Numbered from the stretch's first letter, positions 28,733 to 37,725 are shown. The stretch: DNA of 40,548 nt from Phycisphaeraceae bacterium (GCA_002686995.1 NYZC01000117.1:1-40548); one strand, 5' to 3'. Numbers and translations: made by a program. The notes: generated by a model from the letters alone, not told the origin.

Positions 28733-30480
28733 GCCTCAGCCCGCGCATCACGTTCGGCGACCTCGACCTGACCGCTTACCCATTCTCCATCCTCATCGAC
28801 GAGGGTGACGACGGTGTGGCGGTGAACGTCTATCAGGACATGATCTCGGCGCTGCGTGACGGCCGGATCGTCACCAGCAACACGACCGACAACCGCGAGG
28901 TGACTCGGACTGTCATGGTCGAGGGTTCCGACCTGCGTGACGTGGACGAGTCGGCGGCGTTACTGGCTCGCGAGTGCGAGAAGTCGCGAAACATCCTGAC
29001 GCTCGACCCGGGCGACGGGTATGCGGCTTCGGCTGTCTATGAGACGTTCCGGGCGCAGATCGTGGAGCGTCGCAGCCGGGCGATGGATGAGGCTGCGGTG
29101 CGGCTGTTCGACATCACGTGGCCCGCCCTGCCGTTCGCGCGGTCGGTGGAGCCGTTCACTGCTGCGGGCGTGACGTCTGGTGCGGTGCCGACGACGGTCA
29201 CGATCAACGACGCGACGGCGCGGACGGGCTGGCACCAGCAGGACCGTCCCGGTGGCGCACTCACTGACGCTTTCGATCAGAGCGGCAGTGAGGTCAGCAT
29301 CGGCATACTGCGCGGGTATACCAGCGAGAGCCCCGCATTGGTTTACAGGCCCGCGACGCCCGTGGACATGTCCGATACGCCGTTCCTTACGGTTCGCTGG
29401 CGCTTTAACCCCGAGATGGGCGTTTACTCCTACTATGGCAGCCAATCCCGCGCGGATGGCACGATTATGCCCAATCTTGGCCTCAAGCAGTTTCCCGAGT
29501 CCCAGTGGAATGGCCCCTTTGAAACGACTTACCTGTGCTCCGACACTTCGGTTACCGAGTTCCGCCTAGAGCCTCCCGCTGCGTCGACATATCAGGGCGC
29601 TTCGCCTAGCGGCACCTTCTACATCGACAAGATCGTCCGCTCGAACCAGGCGCCCTTCACGGGCACGCTGCGGCAGAAGTCGGTCACGATTGATGTGCCC
29701 GGCTCCGCTCGCACGCCCGCTTCACTCGAGGTGAGTCACGCAACCTCTGGGCTCGGCAATGTGCTGGTCTACACCTCCCCCACCTTGTCCCTGACGTCAT
29801 CGCCCGCCCTGTCGCCGTACACGCAGAGCAGCACGGCCGACGAGCCCGCCTATGTGTCGGGCCGGAGGTGGAATGCAGCTTCCCGCACTTTCGTCGTGCC
29901 AGTCTCGGCCCTTGGCCGCGGGCCTCACCAGATCGTTATGCGTGCAGATGAGGCGAACTGGGTCGTGAGTGCAGCACTACTTGTCGACGGCTTCGCGGTC
30001 GGCACGACGGTGGTGGGGCGCGCCTCGAGCGTCCTGCTGGCTGCGGACTCGGCCGGGATGCCGATCTACTCGCTGGGTTCGATGACCCTGCCGCCGCACG
30101 AGGTGCCGGAGGGGTCGAGTGCGACTGTACAGATTTCTGTGCAGCGCCCCGACTTGTCCGGGTCCGACCCCCGCGTTGACGAGGTGTGGGCGTTCCCCAT
30201 GCCCGACGACGGCACGGCTCACCTGTCGGCCATCGCGGTCGGCACCCGCAAGCGCGTCTGGCTTGATGCGCCGACCGTCGACCGGCCCAACCCGGCCTGC
30301 TACGTGGGTAACGCTGTCGACCGCACCGACTCGTTCGGTGTGGATGGTGCGCTGTCGAACTGGGATGAGCATTACTTCACGGGGGGGAGCAATCAGGTGT
30401 TTGTGGTGACGTCGACTGCTCTTGATGCCCAGGTTGAGCTTGAGGGTCATGCTCGCTGGTTGACTCACCCGGCGGCTTGA
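28729..30480 (+). CDS. Distal tail protein with inserted domain
   Basis: 583 residues from a GTG overlapping the tape measure stop. The N-terminal 150 residues (ITFGDLDLTAYPFSILIDEGDD) match the pattern of Dit-type distal tail proteins. From about residue 185 to 304 lies a segment rich in Ser, Thr, Tyr and Pro (YTSESPALVYRP, WRFNPEMGVYSYYG) that looks like a galactose-binding-like beta sandwich. Its codons (more T/A-ending third bases, such as TTT and CTT) differ from those around it. The C-terminal half is again beta-rich. It probably forms the hub at the tail tip, with the insert contacting host sugars. Confidence 0.75.
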   Translation: MSLSPRITFGDLDLTAYPFSILIDEGDDGVAVNVYQDMISALRDGRIVTSNTTDNREVTRTVMVEGSDLRDVDESAALLARECEKSRNILTLDPGDGYAASAVYETFRAQIVERRSRAMDEAAVRLFDITWPALPFARSVEPFTAAGVTSGAVPTTVTINDATARTGWHQQDRPGGALTDAFDQSGSEVSIGILRGYTSESPALVYRPATPVDMSDTPFLTVRWRFNPEMGVYSYYGSQSRADGTIMPNLGLKQFPESQWNGPFETTYLCSDTSVTEFRLEPPAASTYQGASPSGTFYIDKIVRSNQAPFTGTLRQKSVTIDVPGSARTPASLEVSHATSGLGNVLVYTSPTLSLTSSPALSPYTQSSTADEPAYVSGRRWNAASRTFVVPVSALGRGPHQIVMRADEANWVVSAALLVDGFAVGTTVVGRASSVLLAADSAGMPIYSLGSMTLPPHEVPEGSSATVQISVQRPDLSGSDPRVDEVWAFPMPDDGTAHLSAIAVGTRKRVWLDAPTVDRPNPACYVGNAVDRTDSFGVDGALSNWDEHYFTGGSNQVFVVTSTALDAQVELEGHARWLTHPAA

Positions 30481-30481
30481 G

Positions 30482-31546
30482 GTGGTGCGTATCCGCGTCG
30501 GTGGGCGCTGGTTACACACGTTCACGCACATCTCGGGCGTGAAGTACCGCCACGGTGCTGACGGTGGCTGTCTGGAGGCGTCGTGGTCGATCTCGCAGCG
30601 TCAGTCGGCGCTGGCTCACCCGGTGCTGATCCGTGGCGCTGTGGTGGAGATTTTCCACGGCGTGAACCGTGTGTGGGTGGGGCGACTCACTGAGGACGGG
30701 GCCGCGTCGTCGGAGTGTTACGCGGCGGGTTTCATCAACGACACCCACCACCTGCTCGCACTCTCGGGCAACCTGAACACCGACCTGAACACCGCCATCG
30801 CCAACGGCGCGGGATTCACCTACGTCAACGCCAGTGCCCCGCCTGCTCAGCCGACCGACACCCCTGGCGGCTACCTCCACGAGGCGGTCACCACGGCAGC
30901 CACCGCGGACAGCAAGCGCGCCACGGTGCGAGCCGATGGGGCGCTGCGGTTCGAGGCCGACCCGACGACCCCGACCCGCTACGTGGTGCCGGGCGTGGGC
31001 GTGATCGGTCGCGCCGACGAGGACTTCATGACACATGTGACGGTGCTCTACGTGTCGTCGGTGTCGGGCACTCCGCCTGTCCCCGACGCCACCGACACCG
31101 TGACCGCCGCCGACGAAGACGCCGCCGAACTCTACGGCCGGTCGGACTACTTCATCGACCTCCGCGAGCGTGGCCTGCACCTGCCAGCGGAGGCGATGCG
31201 GGTGGCCCAGGGCGTGCTCGACAAGGGCGGTGCCCGGCTCTCCTTCGCCAACAGCATCACCGTCACCGCTGACCAGTACCGCACGATCGGTGGGCAGCGG
31301 GTGTCGCTGGCCGAGGAGCGCGCGGGTCACATGGTGCGCTTCATGGGCGTGCAGACCCCTGAGCGGGTCGCGCGGGCATCCTTCGACGTGATCGTGGGGG
31401 CCACCGACTACGAGGCTGGCAGTGGACAGATCACCCTCTCGCCGCTGGGTCTCGCTGCCCGGAACCTCGCCGACATCATCGCAACGGTGCCGTCGCGCTT
31501 CACGAATCTGAATCCGAATCCTGGGGCGGGGGCGACTGCATCGTGA
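30482..31546 (+). CDS. Minor tail protein (tail-hub type)
   Basis: 354 residues from GTG 30482, one base after the previous stop (GTG at 30485 is an alternative). Beta-rich, with GVKYRHGADGGCLEASWS at the start, like hub proteins of actinophages (gp27/Tal-like OB-type domains). The C-terminal part ends in strand-forming segments. It probably attaches the fibre to the distal tail protein. The stop overlaps the next GTG. Confidence 0.7.
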   Translation: MVRIRVGGRWLHTFTHISGVKYRHGADGGCLEASWSISQRQSALAHPVLIRGAVVEIFHGVNRVWVGRLTEDGAASSECYAAGFINDTHHLLALSGNLNTDLNTAIANGAGFTYVNASAPPAQPTDTPGGYLHEAVTTAATADSKRATVRADGALRFEADPTTPTRYVVPGVGVIGRADEDFMTHVTVLYVSSVSGTPPVPDATDTVTAADEDAAELYGRSDYFIDLRERGLHLPAEAMRVAQGVLDKGGARLSFANSITVTADQYRTIGGQRVSLAEERAGHMVRFMGVQTPERVARASFDVIVGATDYEAGSGQITLSPLGLAARNLADIIATVPSRFTNLNPNPGAGATAS

Positions 31547-31875
31547 CCGAGCCGTATCGCATCGAGGCGCGTCTGGTTCGTCCGCGGGTGAACGTGGAGA
31601 ACGTCAACGCCGCCTCCCTCACGCTCATCCCATGTGCGGCTGTGGAGCCGCAGGGGGCTGTCTGGTTCGCCGAGACCCTGACTGCGGCCAACGAGCTGGC
31701 GGTGCGCGAATGGCTCACCACCCGCGACGACACCGAACTCGAGCGTCGTCGTTGGCTGCGTGCCGTCGACTCCGCCGACCTGCTCAACGGGTTCGACATC
31801 CTGCGCGCGTTCGCACTCGGCGACCCGATGCCCGCACCCGAGTATCCGCCACCCGACCCACTCGCCCCGGCTTGA
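31543..31875 (+). CDS. Small minor tail protein
   Basis: 110 residues from a GTG. A strand-rich N-terminal half is followed by helices around ANELAVREWLTTRDD, and the end is Pro-rich. Its position between the hub and the fibre gene is that of a small tail-tip protein. No family recognised. Confidence 0.6.
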   Translation: MTEPYRIEARLVRPRVNVENVNAASLTLIPCAAVEPQGAVWFAETLTAANELAVREWLTTRDDTELERRRWLRAVDSADLLNGFDILRAFALGDPMPAPEYPPPDPLAPA

Positions 31876-31938
31876 CTGCCGCGACCTTGACAACTCAATA
31901 GCGCACCCCGCCCCGGCCCCGCCACGCAAAGGACCGCC

Positions 31939-34173
31939 ATGCTCACCGAAGTCACAACTACGTTCAACCTCAGCGACTACATCGGGGGCAACTACGACCC
32001 GCGGCGCACCAAGGTCTACCTCACCACGAACGCCGAGAAGAACCGGATCAGCGACAAGTCGACGGGCGAGATCCGTCTGGGTGGCGGCACCGTCACTCTC
32101 GCCGCTGATGGTGCCGTGTCCGCAACCACTTGGGCGCCCGGTGTCGACGCGAACCCGGCGTCGTGGCAGACCACGTTTCACATCGACTACGTGAACGCGG
32201 CGACCCGGCAGCGTCAGACCGTTGCGATCGGCCCGTTCACGATCACCACGTCGGGGCTGCTGACCGCGCTCGACGTGGAGCAGACCGTCCCGGCCGAGTA
32301 CCTGACGACCGTGACGCAGCAGCTCGACACGAAGGTCACCGCCGCCGAGACCGCACGCGCAGGAGCCGAGGCTGCACGCGACGCCGCAGACGCCCTCGTG
32401 CTGTCCGACCTCGGCACCAGCGACGGGCAGATGACCGCCGTCGCGAACAACCCGAGCAGCCAGTTCAGTTCCGCGCTTTCGGCCTCGTTTGTGCAGGGCG
32501 GCGAGGCTTCTGCTGGGGCGCGGCGCGGCGACCTCGCGGGCGTCCCCCGTTCCCCGCTCGTCACCTCGGCGCTGTACCTCGAAACCCCCTACTCGCACGA
32601 CGCCCAGGCGGTCCACCCCGACATCGTGGACGCGGGCGTGAGCGGCTGGAACGGCTACCGCTACTGGCTGGTGGTGACCCCGTACACCAACACCACCACC
32701 GCCGAGGAGAACCCCACCCTGTTCGCCTCGACGGACGGCGCAAACTGGGTACCCGCCCCCGGCGCACCCGCCCCGTTGATGACGCCGCCCACCAGCGGCG
32801 GCACCTTCTCCGACCCCGACATGGTGCTCGTCTCCGGCACCATGCACGTCTACGGACGCGAGTACGGCCCCGGCTACGAGAAAATCTGGCGGATCACCTC
32901 GACCAACGGCTCCACCTGGTCGGCGCCGTCGCTGGTCATCGAAATCTCGACCGGCAACCCGAGCAACAACCTCATCCTGTCGCCTGCGGTCGTCCACGAC
33001 GGCACACAGTTCCTCATGTTCTCTTCCAAGAACTTCAACGCCATCGAGAAGCGCACCTCTGCGGACGGCGCCACATGGTCGGCGCCCTCTGCGGTCACCC
33101 TGACCGGAGGCCCCACCCCGTTCGGGCACCTCGACGTCATCAACGCGGGCGCAGGTAACTGGTTCATGCTGCTCCAGACCTACGGGGGCGTGGGCACCTC
33201 CGAGGCGCCCGACACCGGCTCCGAGATCAGGCTCGGCCGATCCTCGAACAGCGGTGCGTCGTGGACGTTCGCCACCGCCCCCATCCTCGACGCCCGTGGC
33301 GTCTCGACCCGCAACATCTACCGCACCACCGGCCTGTGGGAGAGCCGCGACGGCGCCGACTACTTCCGGCTGTGGTTCTCCGGCATCGACTACGCAAACG
33401 GCCAGGAGGTGTGGCGCGTCGGCTACACCGAGGGATGGGCGCCCGACGAGGCACAGCCCGCGACCGGGCTCGCCGTGCCGGGCAACGTCGAGGTCGACGG
33501 CGACCTCGCCGCCGTGCAGGGCGGATTCCGTCGACTCACGTCCCGACTGGGCATGTTTACCCGCGTCGTCACCGACCGCTTGTTCACCAACCAGGCACGC
33601 ATCGGATTCGCCATCTTCGACCAGAAGCGCCTCGCCACCGCGAACCCGTCATGGAACACCGGCTTTGGCTATGGTGGGCAGCCGGCCGTGGTCGTGCAGT
33701 CCGCGCCCGGCAAGACCTCGGCGCAGGGCTCCATGCCCGTCGTAGCGTTGGTGAACAAGTCGAGCGACCTGACCAACATCACCGCCGACGACCGCTACGA
33801 CATTCGCGTCAACAACACCGGCGTCTACCAGGTCGTGTTCCACGACGCCTCGCCTCTGTCGTCGTCCATCGTGCTCGCCGTCACCCACCAGGGCGACCTC
33901 ACGGCCCTGCGCGACATCACAGGCACCCGCAACGTCAAGGGCACCCAGTCCGTCTCCAGCGCAAGGGGCGACTTCGGTCCCGGCGCGGACGGCACCCAGC
34001 CCGCCGACAACCCCCTGCGGGTCATGGGCGACAACCTCCGCATCACCACCGCCCGCACCCCCACCAGCTCCGCTGACTCGTTCGGGAACACGGGTACGTG
34101 GTGCTGGGACGCCAACTACGTCTACGTCAAGACCGCGACGGGTTGGAAGCGCGCTGCGCTCACGGCTTGGTGA
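31939..34173 (+). CDS. Tail fibre / receptor-binding protein with beta-propeller-like domain
   Basis: 744 residues. The first 110 residues are a BppU-like baseplate-attachment domain, followed by a coiled coil (about 112-152, DTKVTAAETARAGAEAARDA). Residues 195-530 carry repeats of the type STDGANWVPAP, STNGSTWSAPS, SADGATWSAP and SSNSGASWTFA, the Asp-box/Trp pattern of sialidase or GH43-like five- or six-bladed propellers. The last 200 residues are beta-rich, probably a trimeric stalk or head domain. It would bind, and possibly cleave, host surface glycans. No catalytic triad can be assigned with confidence. Confidence 0.85.
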   Translation: MLTEVTTTFNLSDYIGGNYDPRRTKVYLTTNAEKNRISDKSTGEIRLGGGTVTLAADGAVSATTWAPGVDANPASWQTTFHIDYVNAATRQRQTVAIGPFTITTSGLLTALDVEQTVPAEYLTTVTQQLDTKVTAAETARAGAEAARDAADALVLSDLGTSDGQMTAVANNPSSQFSSALSASFVQGGEASAGARRGDLAGVPRSPLVTSALYLETPYSHDAQAVHPDIVDAGVSGWNGYRYWLVVTPYTNTTTAEENPTLFASTDGANWVPAPGAPAPLMTPPTSGGTFSDPDMVLVSGTMHVYGREYGPGYEKIWRITSTNGSTWSAPSLVIEISTGNPSNNLILSPAVVHDGTQFLMFSSKNFNAIEKRTSADGATWSAPSAVTLTGGPTPFGHLDVINAGAGNWFMLLQTYGGVGTSEAPDTGSEIRLGRSSNSGASWTFATAPILDARGVSTRNIYRTTGLWESRDGADYFRLWFSGIDYANGQEVWRVGYTEGWAPDEAQPATGLAVPGNVEVDGDLAAVQGGFRRLTSRLGMFTRVVTDRLFTNQARIGFAIFDQKRLATANPSWNTGFGYGGQPAVVVQSAPGKTSAQGSMPVVALVNKSSDLTNITADDRYDIRVNNTGVYQVVFHDASPLSSSIVLAVTHQGDLTALRDITGTRNVKGTQSVSSARGDFGPGADGTQPADNPLRVMGDNLRITTARTPTSSADSFGNTGTWCWDANYVYVKTATGWKRAALTAW

Positions 34174-34216
34174 CCGGCGCCTAGCCCTACGGCAAGGAAA
34201 GACCACACCACGGGCA

Positions 34217-34240
34217 GCCCGCCCCGGAGACGGGGCGGGC
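34217..34240 (+). promoter_or_regulatory. GNRA-capped hairpin before the lysis genes
   Basis: GCCCGCCCCG (34217-34226) pairs with CGGGGCGGGC (34231-34240) around a GAGA tetraloop of the GNRA type. It is a 10-bp perfect stem, with no T-tract. It lies between the fibre and lysis genes and could act as an attenuator or RNA processing/stability element. Confidence 0.5.
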
Positions 34241-34344
34241 CTAACACCCCACGCGGATTGGCCCCGCGACGGTGCTGTCCGAATCAAACCCCAAGCCGAC
34301 CGCCTGCTGGTAGTCGGCCCCTAGCGCGGAGGAGACACGCGCCT

Positions 34345-34773
34345 ATGACCGGCGTCCAAGAACTGATCGCCATAGCAGTCGGTGTCACCACACTTCTCGG
34401 CGCGGTCGGTGCGTTCTGGGTGAAGGTACTCAAGCCGCGCATCGAAGCGGGCCGCAAAGAAGCCACCGCCGTCCGTGACGCCATCCTCGGCCGCGAACCC
34501 ATCACCGACTCCATCACGGGCCGCGAGATAGCCCCCGCGCTCCCAGGGATCGGGCAGCGCATGGCAACCGTCGAACAAGCCCTCGTGACGCTCGCCGACC
34601 AGGGTCGCCGACTGGGTGACCTCGAGGACGAACAGATCGACCACGGCGAACGCCTCGACAAGCTCGAGGCTGCCCAGGTTGAGCGCGTCGTCACCCGCGC
34701 CGAATCGACCGCTGCGTGGCGGGCGATGGAAGCCGCTGTGCAAGCCGAACCCGACCAGGAGGCAGGCCCGTGA
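34345..34773 (+). CDS. Membrane-anchored lysis-cassette protein (holin-like or spanin-like)
   Basis: 142 residues with GGAGGAG upstream of the ATG. An N-terminal transmembrane segment (about residues 4-24, LIAIAVGVTTLLGAVGAFWV) leads to a long, charged coiled-coil-rich C-terminal part (MATVEQALVTLADQG, LEDEQIDHGERLDKLEAAQ). This resembles small phage lysis-associated membrane proteins that assist the holin. The stop overlaps the endolysin GTG by 4 nt. A holin gene follows the endolysin, so this gene may be a second holin or antiholin. Confidence 0.6.
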   Translation: MTGVQELIAIAVGVTTLLGAVGAFWVKVLKPRIEAGRKEATAVRDAILGREPITDSITGREIAPALPGIGQRMATVEQALVTLADQGRRLGDLEDEQIDHGERLDKLEAAQVERVVTRAESTAAWRAMEAAVQAEPDQEAGP

Positions 34774-35432
34774 GCGACTACAGCGTGCAATACCGCGGCA
34801 CCGACTCATCCGGCCGCGGCATCTACATGACCGCCTATATGGCCGACTGGTGGGAGCGTGTCTGTAGCCGGCTCGGGTTCCGCCCCACCATCATTCAGGG
34901 CGCGTTCATGGCCCGTAATGGCGGTGGCGCATCGGCCTCCGCTGGCTACCACGACCAGGCCGGCTGCCTAGATTTACGCGTCTGGGACCTCACCGCTGAC
35001 CAGCAGAACCGCCTCATCCGCGTCCTGCGCGAGATGGGTGCCGCTGCCTGGCGACGCGACTCCCGACACGGCATGGACCCCCACATCCACCTCGTGCTCG
35101 GCGCCGACTCCCCGCTCGCATCCGGGGCCGCCTACCAGTGGCGCCAATACCTCGACGGGCGCAACGGACTCAGCAACAACGGCGCCGACTACGAATGGCG
35201 CCCCTACCCGCTCGTCACCACCCCACCGCAGGAGGACCCGATGGCTTCATACGCAGACCAGCTCGACGACATTCAGGACGGCATCGACTCGATCCTCAAG
35301 AACCAGGCGAAGGCGCAGCGACAGAACGCCGCCATCCGATCCAAGGTCACCAAGCTCGTCAAGAAGGGCAACGCAACCCGCGCTGACCTCGAGGACATCC
35401 TGGCCGCGCTCGACAACGAGGAGACCGCATGA
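34770..35432 (+). CDS. Endolysin, M15-type peptidase
   Basis: 220 residues from GTG 34770 (AGGAGG upstream). Zinc ligands fit M15 DD- or LD-peptidases: H61 and D68 (spacing 7 as in H-x6-D), then H105-I-H107. FRPTIIQGAFMARNGGG precedes the zinc site, as in phage endolysins. The C-terminal 75 residues (about 150-220), without a recognised binding domain, form a helical segment (IQDGIDSILKNQAK). It cleaves peptide cross-bridges in peptidoglycan at the end of infection. Sits in a cassette with two membrane proteins. Confidence 0.85.
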   Translation: MSDYSVQYRGTDSSGRGIYMTAYMADWWERVCSRLGFRPTIIQGAFMARNGGGASASAGYHDQAGCLDLRVWDLTADQQNRLIRVLREMGAAAWRRDSRHGMDPHIHLVLGADSPLASGAAYQWRQYLDGRNGLSNNGADYEWRPYPLVTTPPQEDPMASYADQLDDIQDGIDSILKNQAKAQRQNAAIRSKVTKLVKKGNATRADLEDILAALDNEETA

Positions 35433-35668
35433 GCATCTACAGCCGCACGTTCTGGCAGGCCGCTGGTGAGCGCGCCATCAAGACCGCCGCACAGTCCGCG
35501 ATCCTCGTCATCGGCGCCGACCAGTTCGACGCCCTCGCCGTGTCGTGGGGTGAGGTCGGTGGGTTCGCGCTTGGTGGCCTGATCCTGTCGCTGCTGACCA
35601 GTGTCGGGTCGGATGCGCTCACGTCGCAGGCTGGTCCGTCGCTGACCAACAGCGAACGACTGGACTGA
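35429..35668 (+). CDS. Holin
   Basis: 79 residues. A hydrophobic segment ILVIGADQFDALAVSWGEVGG and a second hydrophobic stretch FALGGLILSLLTSVGSDALT give two membrane helices, with a charged C-terminus, resembling the r1t-type holin family. The start overlaps the endolysin stop by 4 nt. A holin makes the membrane pores that release endolysin. Confidence 0.8.
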   Translation: MSIYSRTFWQAAGERAIKTAAQSAILVIGADQFDALAVSWGEVGGFALGGLILSLLTSVGSDALTSQAGPSLTNSERLD

Positions 35669-35673
35669 CCATC

Positions 35674-36366
35674 ATGGTCCGGGTGCGCCACTGTCACCTC
35701 AGTGGCCGCTACGACGCCAAGCCCCACGAGTGGACGGCCGCGCTTAACTACCTCGCAGTGAAGGCGCACGTCATCACACTCACCGAGGCCCGCAACGTGC
35801 AGGCCGTGCGCGACTGGGCGAAGGCGAACGGGTGGCAGCTCGCACAACCACGGGGAGCGGAATGTGCCGTATTGACTCGCGGCGACATCAAGGAAGACGG
35901 CGCCGGGCCACTCACCAACCGGCGACTCTCGAGCGGCAAGAAGGTCACCGCAACCTGGGCGAAGATCGACCTGCACCCCAGGTATCGGCCCGTCACGTTC
36001 ATCGTCACCCACCTGCCCGCCCGCGTTGAGGGGCGCAACGGATGGCAGCGAGGCACGCCCACCTCAGTCCACGCCGACGCTGTGCGGGGACTCAAACGAC
36101 TCGCAGCCGAACAGAACCGCCGCGTCGTCATCGTCGGTGACGTCAACCTCAACCTGCGCCGCCGATGGGTCCAAGAATGGGCCGACCACACGTTCCGCCG
36201 ATACGCCGCAGCCTGGCACGGACGACTCCCCGACGCCGGCACCTTCCGCGGCCGAATCATCGACTGGCACCTATCCGGGCGCGGTGTGAACGCTGGACCC
36301 GCACAGCCACTCAAACGCCTCGACGGATTCGACCACCGGCCATTCGTCGTGTCGCTCGAGCTCTAA
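35674..36366 (+). CDS. Endonuclease/exonuclease/phosphatase (EEP) family protein
   Basis: 230 residues, ATG 6 nt after the holin stop. EEP superfamily motifs can be aligned: E38 in LTEAR, H113 in THLPAR, D156 and N158 in GDVNLNL, D197 in DWH, and D220-H221 in FDHRP, the final Asp-His pair. These fit the metal and catalytic residues of DNase I/Ape1-like enzymes. Its place at the end of the lysis cassette is unusual. It could degrade host DNA or act on a nucleotide or phospholipid substrate; not determined. Confidence 0.7.
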   Translation: MVRVRHCHLSGRYDAKPHEWTAALNYLAVKAHVITLTEARNVQAVRDWAKANGWQLAQPRGAECAVLTRGDIKEDGAGPLTNRRLSSGKKVTATWAKIDLHPRYRPVTFIVTHLPARVEGRNGWQRGTPTSVHADAVRGLKRLAAEQNRRVVIVGDVNLNLRRRWVQEWADHTFRRYAAAWHGRLPDAGTFRGRIIDWHLSGRGVNAGPAQPLKRLDGFDHRPFVVSLEL

Positions 36367-36428
36367 CGTTCAGTCTGAGCGTGCGTTCAGCAAAGATGAA
36401 CACGCCCGTTCAACAGGTTCCATAAGGA

Positions 36429-36460
36429 CGCCCCCGGACCCGTCAGTGGGGACGGGGGCG
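36429..36460 (+). terminator. Terminator between the convergent operons
   Basis: CGCCCCC (36429-36435) pairs with GGGGGCG (36454-36460), with an inner CCC/GGG stem in the loop. It lies between the EEP gene (plus) and the minus-strand operon, so it may serve both directions. Nearby repeats of GTTCA/TGAAC at 36367-36412 form another, weaker hairpin. Confidence 0.55.
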
Positions 36461-36470
36461 CACTTGTGGT

Positions 36471-36815
36471 TCAGGACTGTTCGGCCGGAATGCGCAGAGC
36501 GTCGCGGACCGCGTTGAGCGGGGTATGGATGCAGTTGTGCCACTTCCCGCACTCGTAGCAGTCCTTGTAGGCGCACGGGCAGTCGCAGGACTCGGCGCAA
36601 GCGCGACGGCGTGCAGTGTCGTCGTCAAGCACCGCCTGAACAGGGGCGATGCGGCGAGCGATCAGCGTCTCGATGCGGGCTTCGATGAGCCGTGAAGCGT
36701 CCTCGGCACTGCGCTCGGCTACCGCATCCAAGATCGTCAGCGCGATCCACTCGCGTTCCGCGCCGGTCAGCCGAACCCCGTCTTTTTCGGCGCGAGGACT
36801 CGTGGGCTCATTCAT
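36471..36815 (-). CDS. Hypothetical Cys-rich protein
   Basis: 114 residues. A helical N-terminal 70 residues (VRLTGAEREWIALTILDAV) is followed by a Cys cluster (CAESCDCPCAYKDCYECGKWHNC), seven Cys and a His, probably a zinc or disulfide module. Last gene of the leftward operon; its start overlaps the upstream gene's stop by 8 nt. Not recognised. Confidence 0.55.
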   Translation of the reverse strand: MNEPTSPRAEKDGVRLTGAEREWIALTILDAVAERSAEDASRLIEARIETLIARRIAPVQAVLDDDTARRRACAESCDCPCAYKDCYECGKWHNCIHTPLNAVRDALRIPAEQS

Positions 36816-37017
36816 TGGTCTCTCCGTTCTCTCCGGCCGGAATGTCGCGGCGCTCGGCGTTCCAGTGGACGGTCACCTCGCCGTGCAGCCAGCAGCACCC
36901 GATGTCGCGGCCTGCCGCCTCCTGCAAGGTGCCCGGCTCGATAGTCTCCCCGCAGGCGCACCTCGGGTGGGGGTAGAGGTGCATCCGGTCTTTCTCGGCG
37001 GTCTGCTCAGCACTCAC
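36808..37017 (-). CDS. Hypothetical Cys/His protein
   Basis: 69 residues from the GTG at 37017, with GGGGAGG upstream and a 4-nt overlap with the preceding micro-gene; a longer frame exists upstream but lacks a good start. CACGE and GCCWLHGE suggest one zinc ribbon. Function unknown. Confidence 0.55.
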   Translation of the reverse strand: MSAEQTAEKDRMHLYPHPRCACGETIEPGTLQEAAGRDIGCCWLHGEVTVHWNAERRDIPAGENGETNE

Positions 37018-37151
37018 GACCCCTCCCCATCTTCGCAGAACGTGCAGGACCACTCGTCGAGGTGGCAGATGCCCGCCACATGGTTAGCGCGCGCACGGTC
37101 CTCGGCAGCAGTCACAGCGGCGAACAAGACAGCGGCGGTATCGTTGCTCAT
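37014..37151 (-). CDS. Cys-containing micro-protein, 45 residues
   Basis: The ATG has AGGAGC 8 nt upstream. The frame encodes a helix (DTAAVLFAAVTAAEDRARA) followed by CHLDEWSCTFCEDG, with three Cys and one His in zinc-ribbon-like spacing. It overlaps the next start (GTGA). The translational signals and codon use are good despite its size. Confidence 0.5.
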   Translation of the reverse strand: MSNDTAAVLFAAVTAAEDRARANHVAGICHLDEWSCTFCEDGEGS

Positions 37152-37234
37152 GTCGGGCTCCTATCAGCTCGGCTTGCCCCTCGGTCGTGGACGCGGCCGG
37201 GGGGTTCTTTCGTTACAGGGTACGCGCGACGGAC

Positions 37235-37393
37235 TCACTCATGTCCTTCCTTCATATAACGCTCGAGGTGTTCACGAATGACGGCCGAGAGGTTGGTGCC
37301 GGTCGCGGCCGCCTTGGCTTGGGCTGCTCGAATCGTGTCGCGGTGTATCCAGTAAGTGCGCTGGACCATGCCCTCGCCACGCTGGTTGACCAT
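37235..37393 (-). CDS. Ribbon-helix-helix DNA-binding protein
   Basis: 52 residues, ATG 37393 overlapping the previous stop (TGATG). The sequence VQRTYWIHRDTIRAAQAKAAATGTNLSAVIREHLERYM has the ribbon strand, first helix, T-N-L-S turn and second helix of the Arc/CopG fold. It would dimerise and bind an operator; in this leftward operon it may be a regulator or excision factor. It could control the nearby att/promoter region. Confidence 0.7.
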   Translation of the reverse strand: MVNQRGEGMVQRTYWIHRDTIRAAQAKAAATGTNLSAVIREHLERYMKEGHE

Positions 37394-37725
37394 CAGGTCG
37401 GTTCGGCCGGAGTGGCGGGGGCGTGGATGTCGCGACCCGCCTCGTCCGCCAGCCACGACTCAGTGTCTTCGCGGTCGAGCGCGTTGCCGTGCCACTTGCC
37501 GGACTTGTCAGCGTGGACGTGATCCACGAGTGCACTCCAGAGCGCATGGGGCATGGGGCAGTTCGGCTCGATCGAGAAGTCGATGGGGTAGGCGAGACCC
37601 TCGGCGAGCCACGCCGCGGCCTCGCGCAGAGGGACGTCCTGCCCCACTCGATGCTGCTTGCATGGAGCGATCAGGTCGCCAGTCGCGGGGCCGTAGAAGC
37701 ACTCCGCGCACTTCTGCTCGCTCAT
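37393..37725 (-). CDS. Hypothetical protein, 110 residues
   Basis: The start overlaps the previous stop as ATGA. It has CAECF near the N-terminus and an ACKQH Cys/His pair, suggesting a small zinc site, then an alpha/beta region with WLAEGLAYPIDFSIEPNCP and HALWSALVDHVHAD. Not recognised. Confidence 0.55.
   Translation of the reverse strand: MSEQKCAECFYGPATGDLIAPCKQHRVGQDVPLREAAAWLAEGLAYPIDFSIEPNCPMPHALWSALVDHVHADKSGKWHGNALDREDTESWLADEAGRDIHAPATPAEPT

Noticed and set aside
37177..37213. Hairpin with CCCC-CGG and CCG-GGGG followed by TTCTTTC
   Set aside because: It faces the plus strand, where no gene ends here, and has mismatches in the stem.
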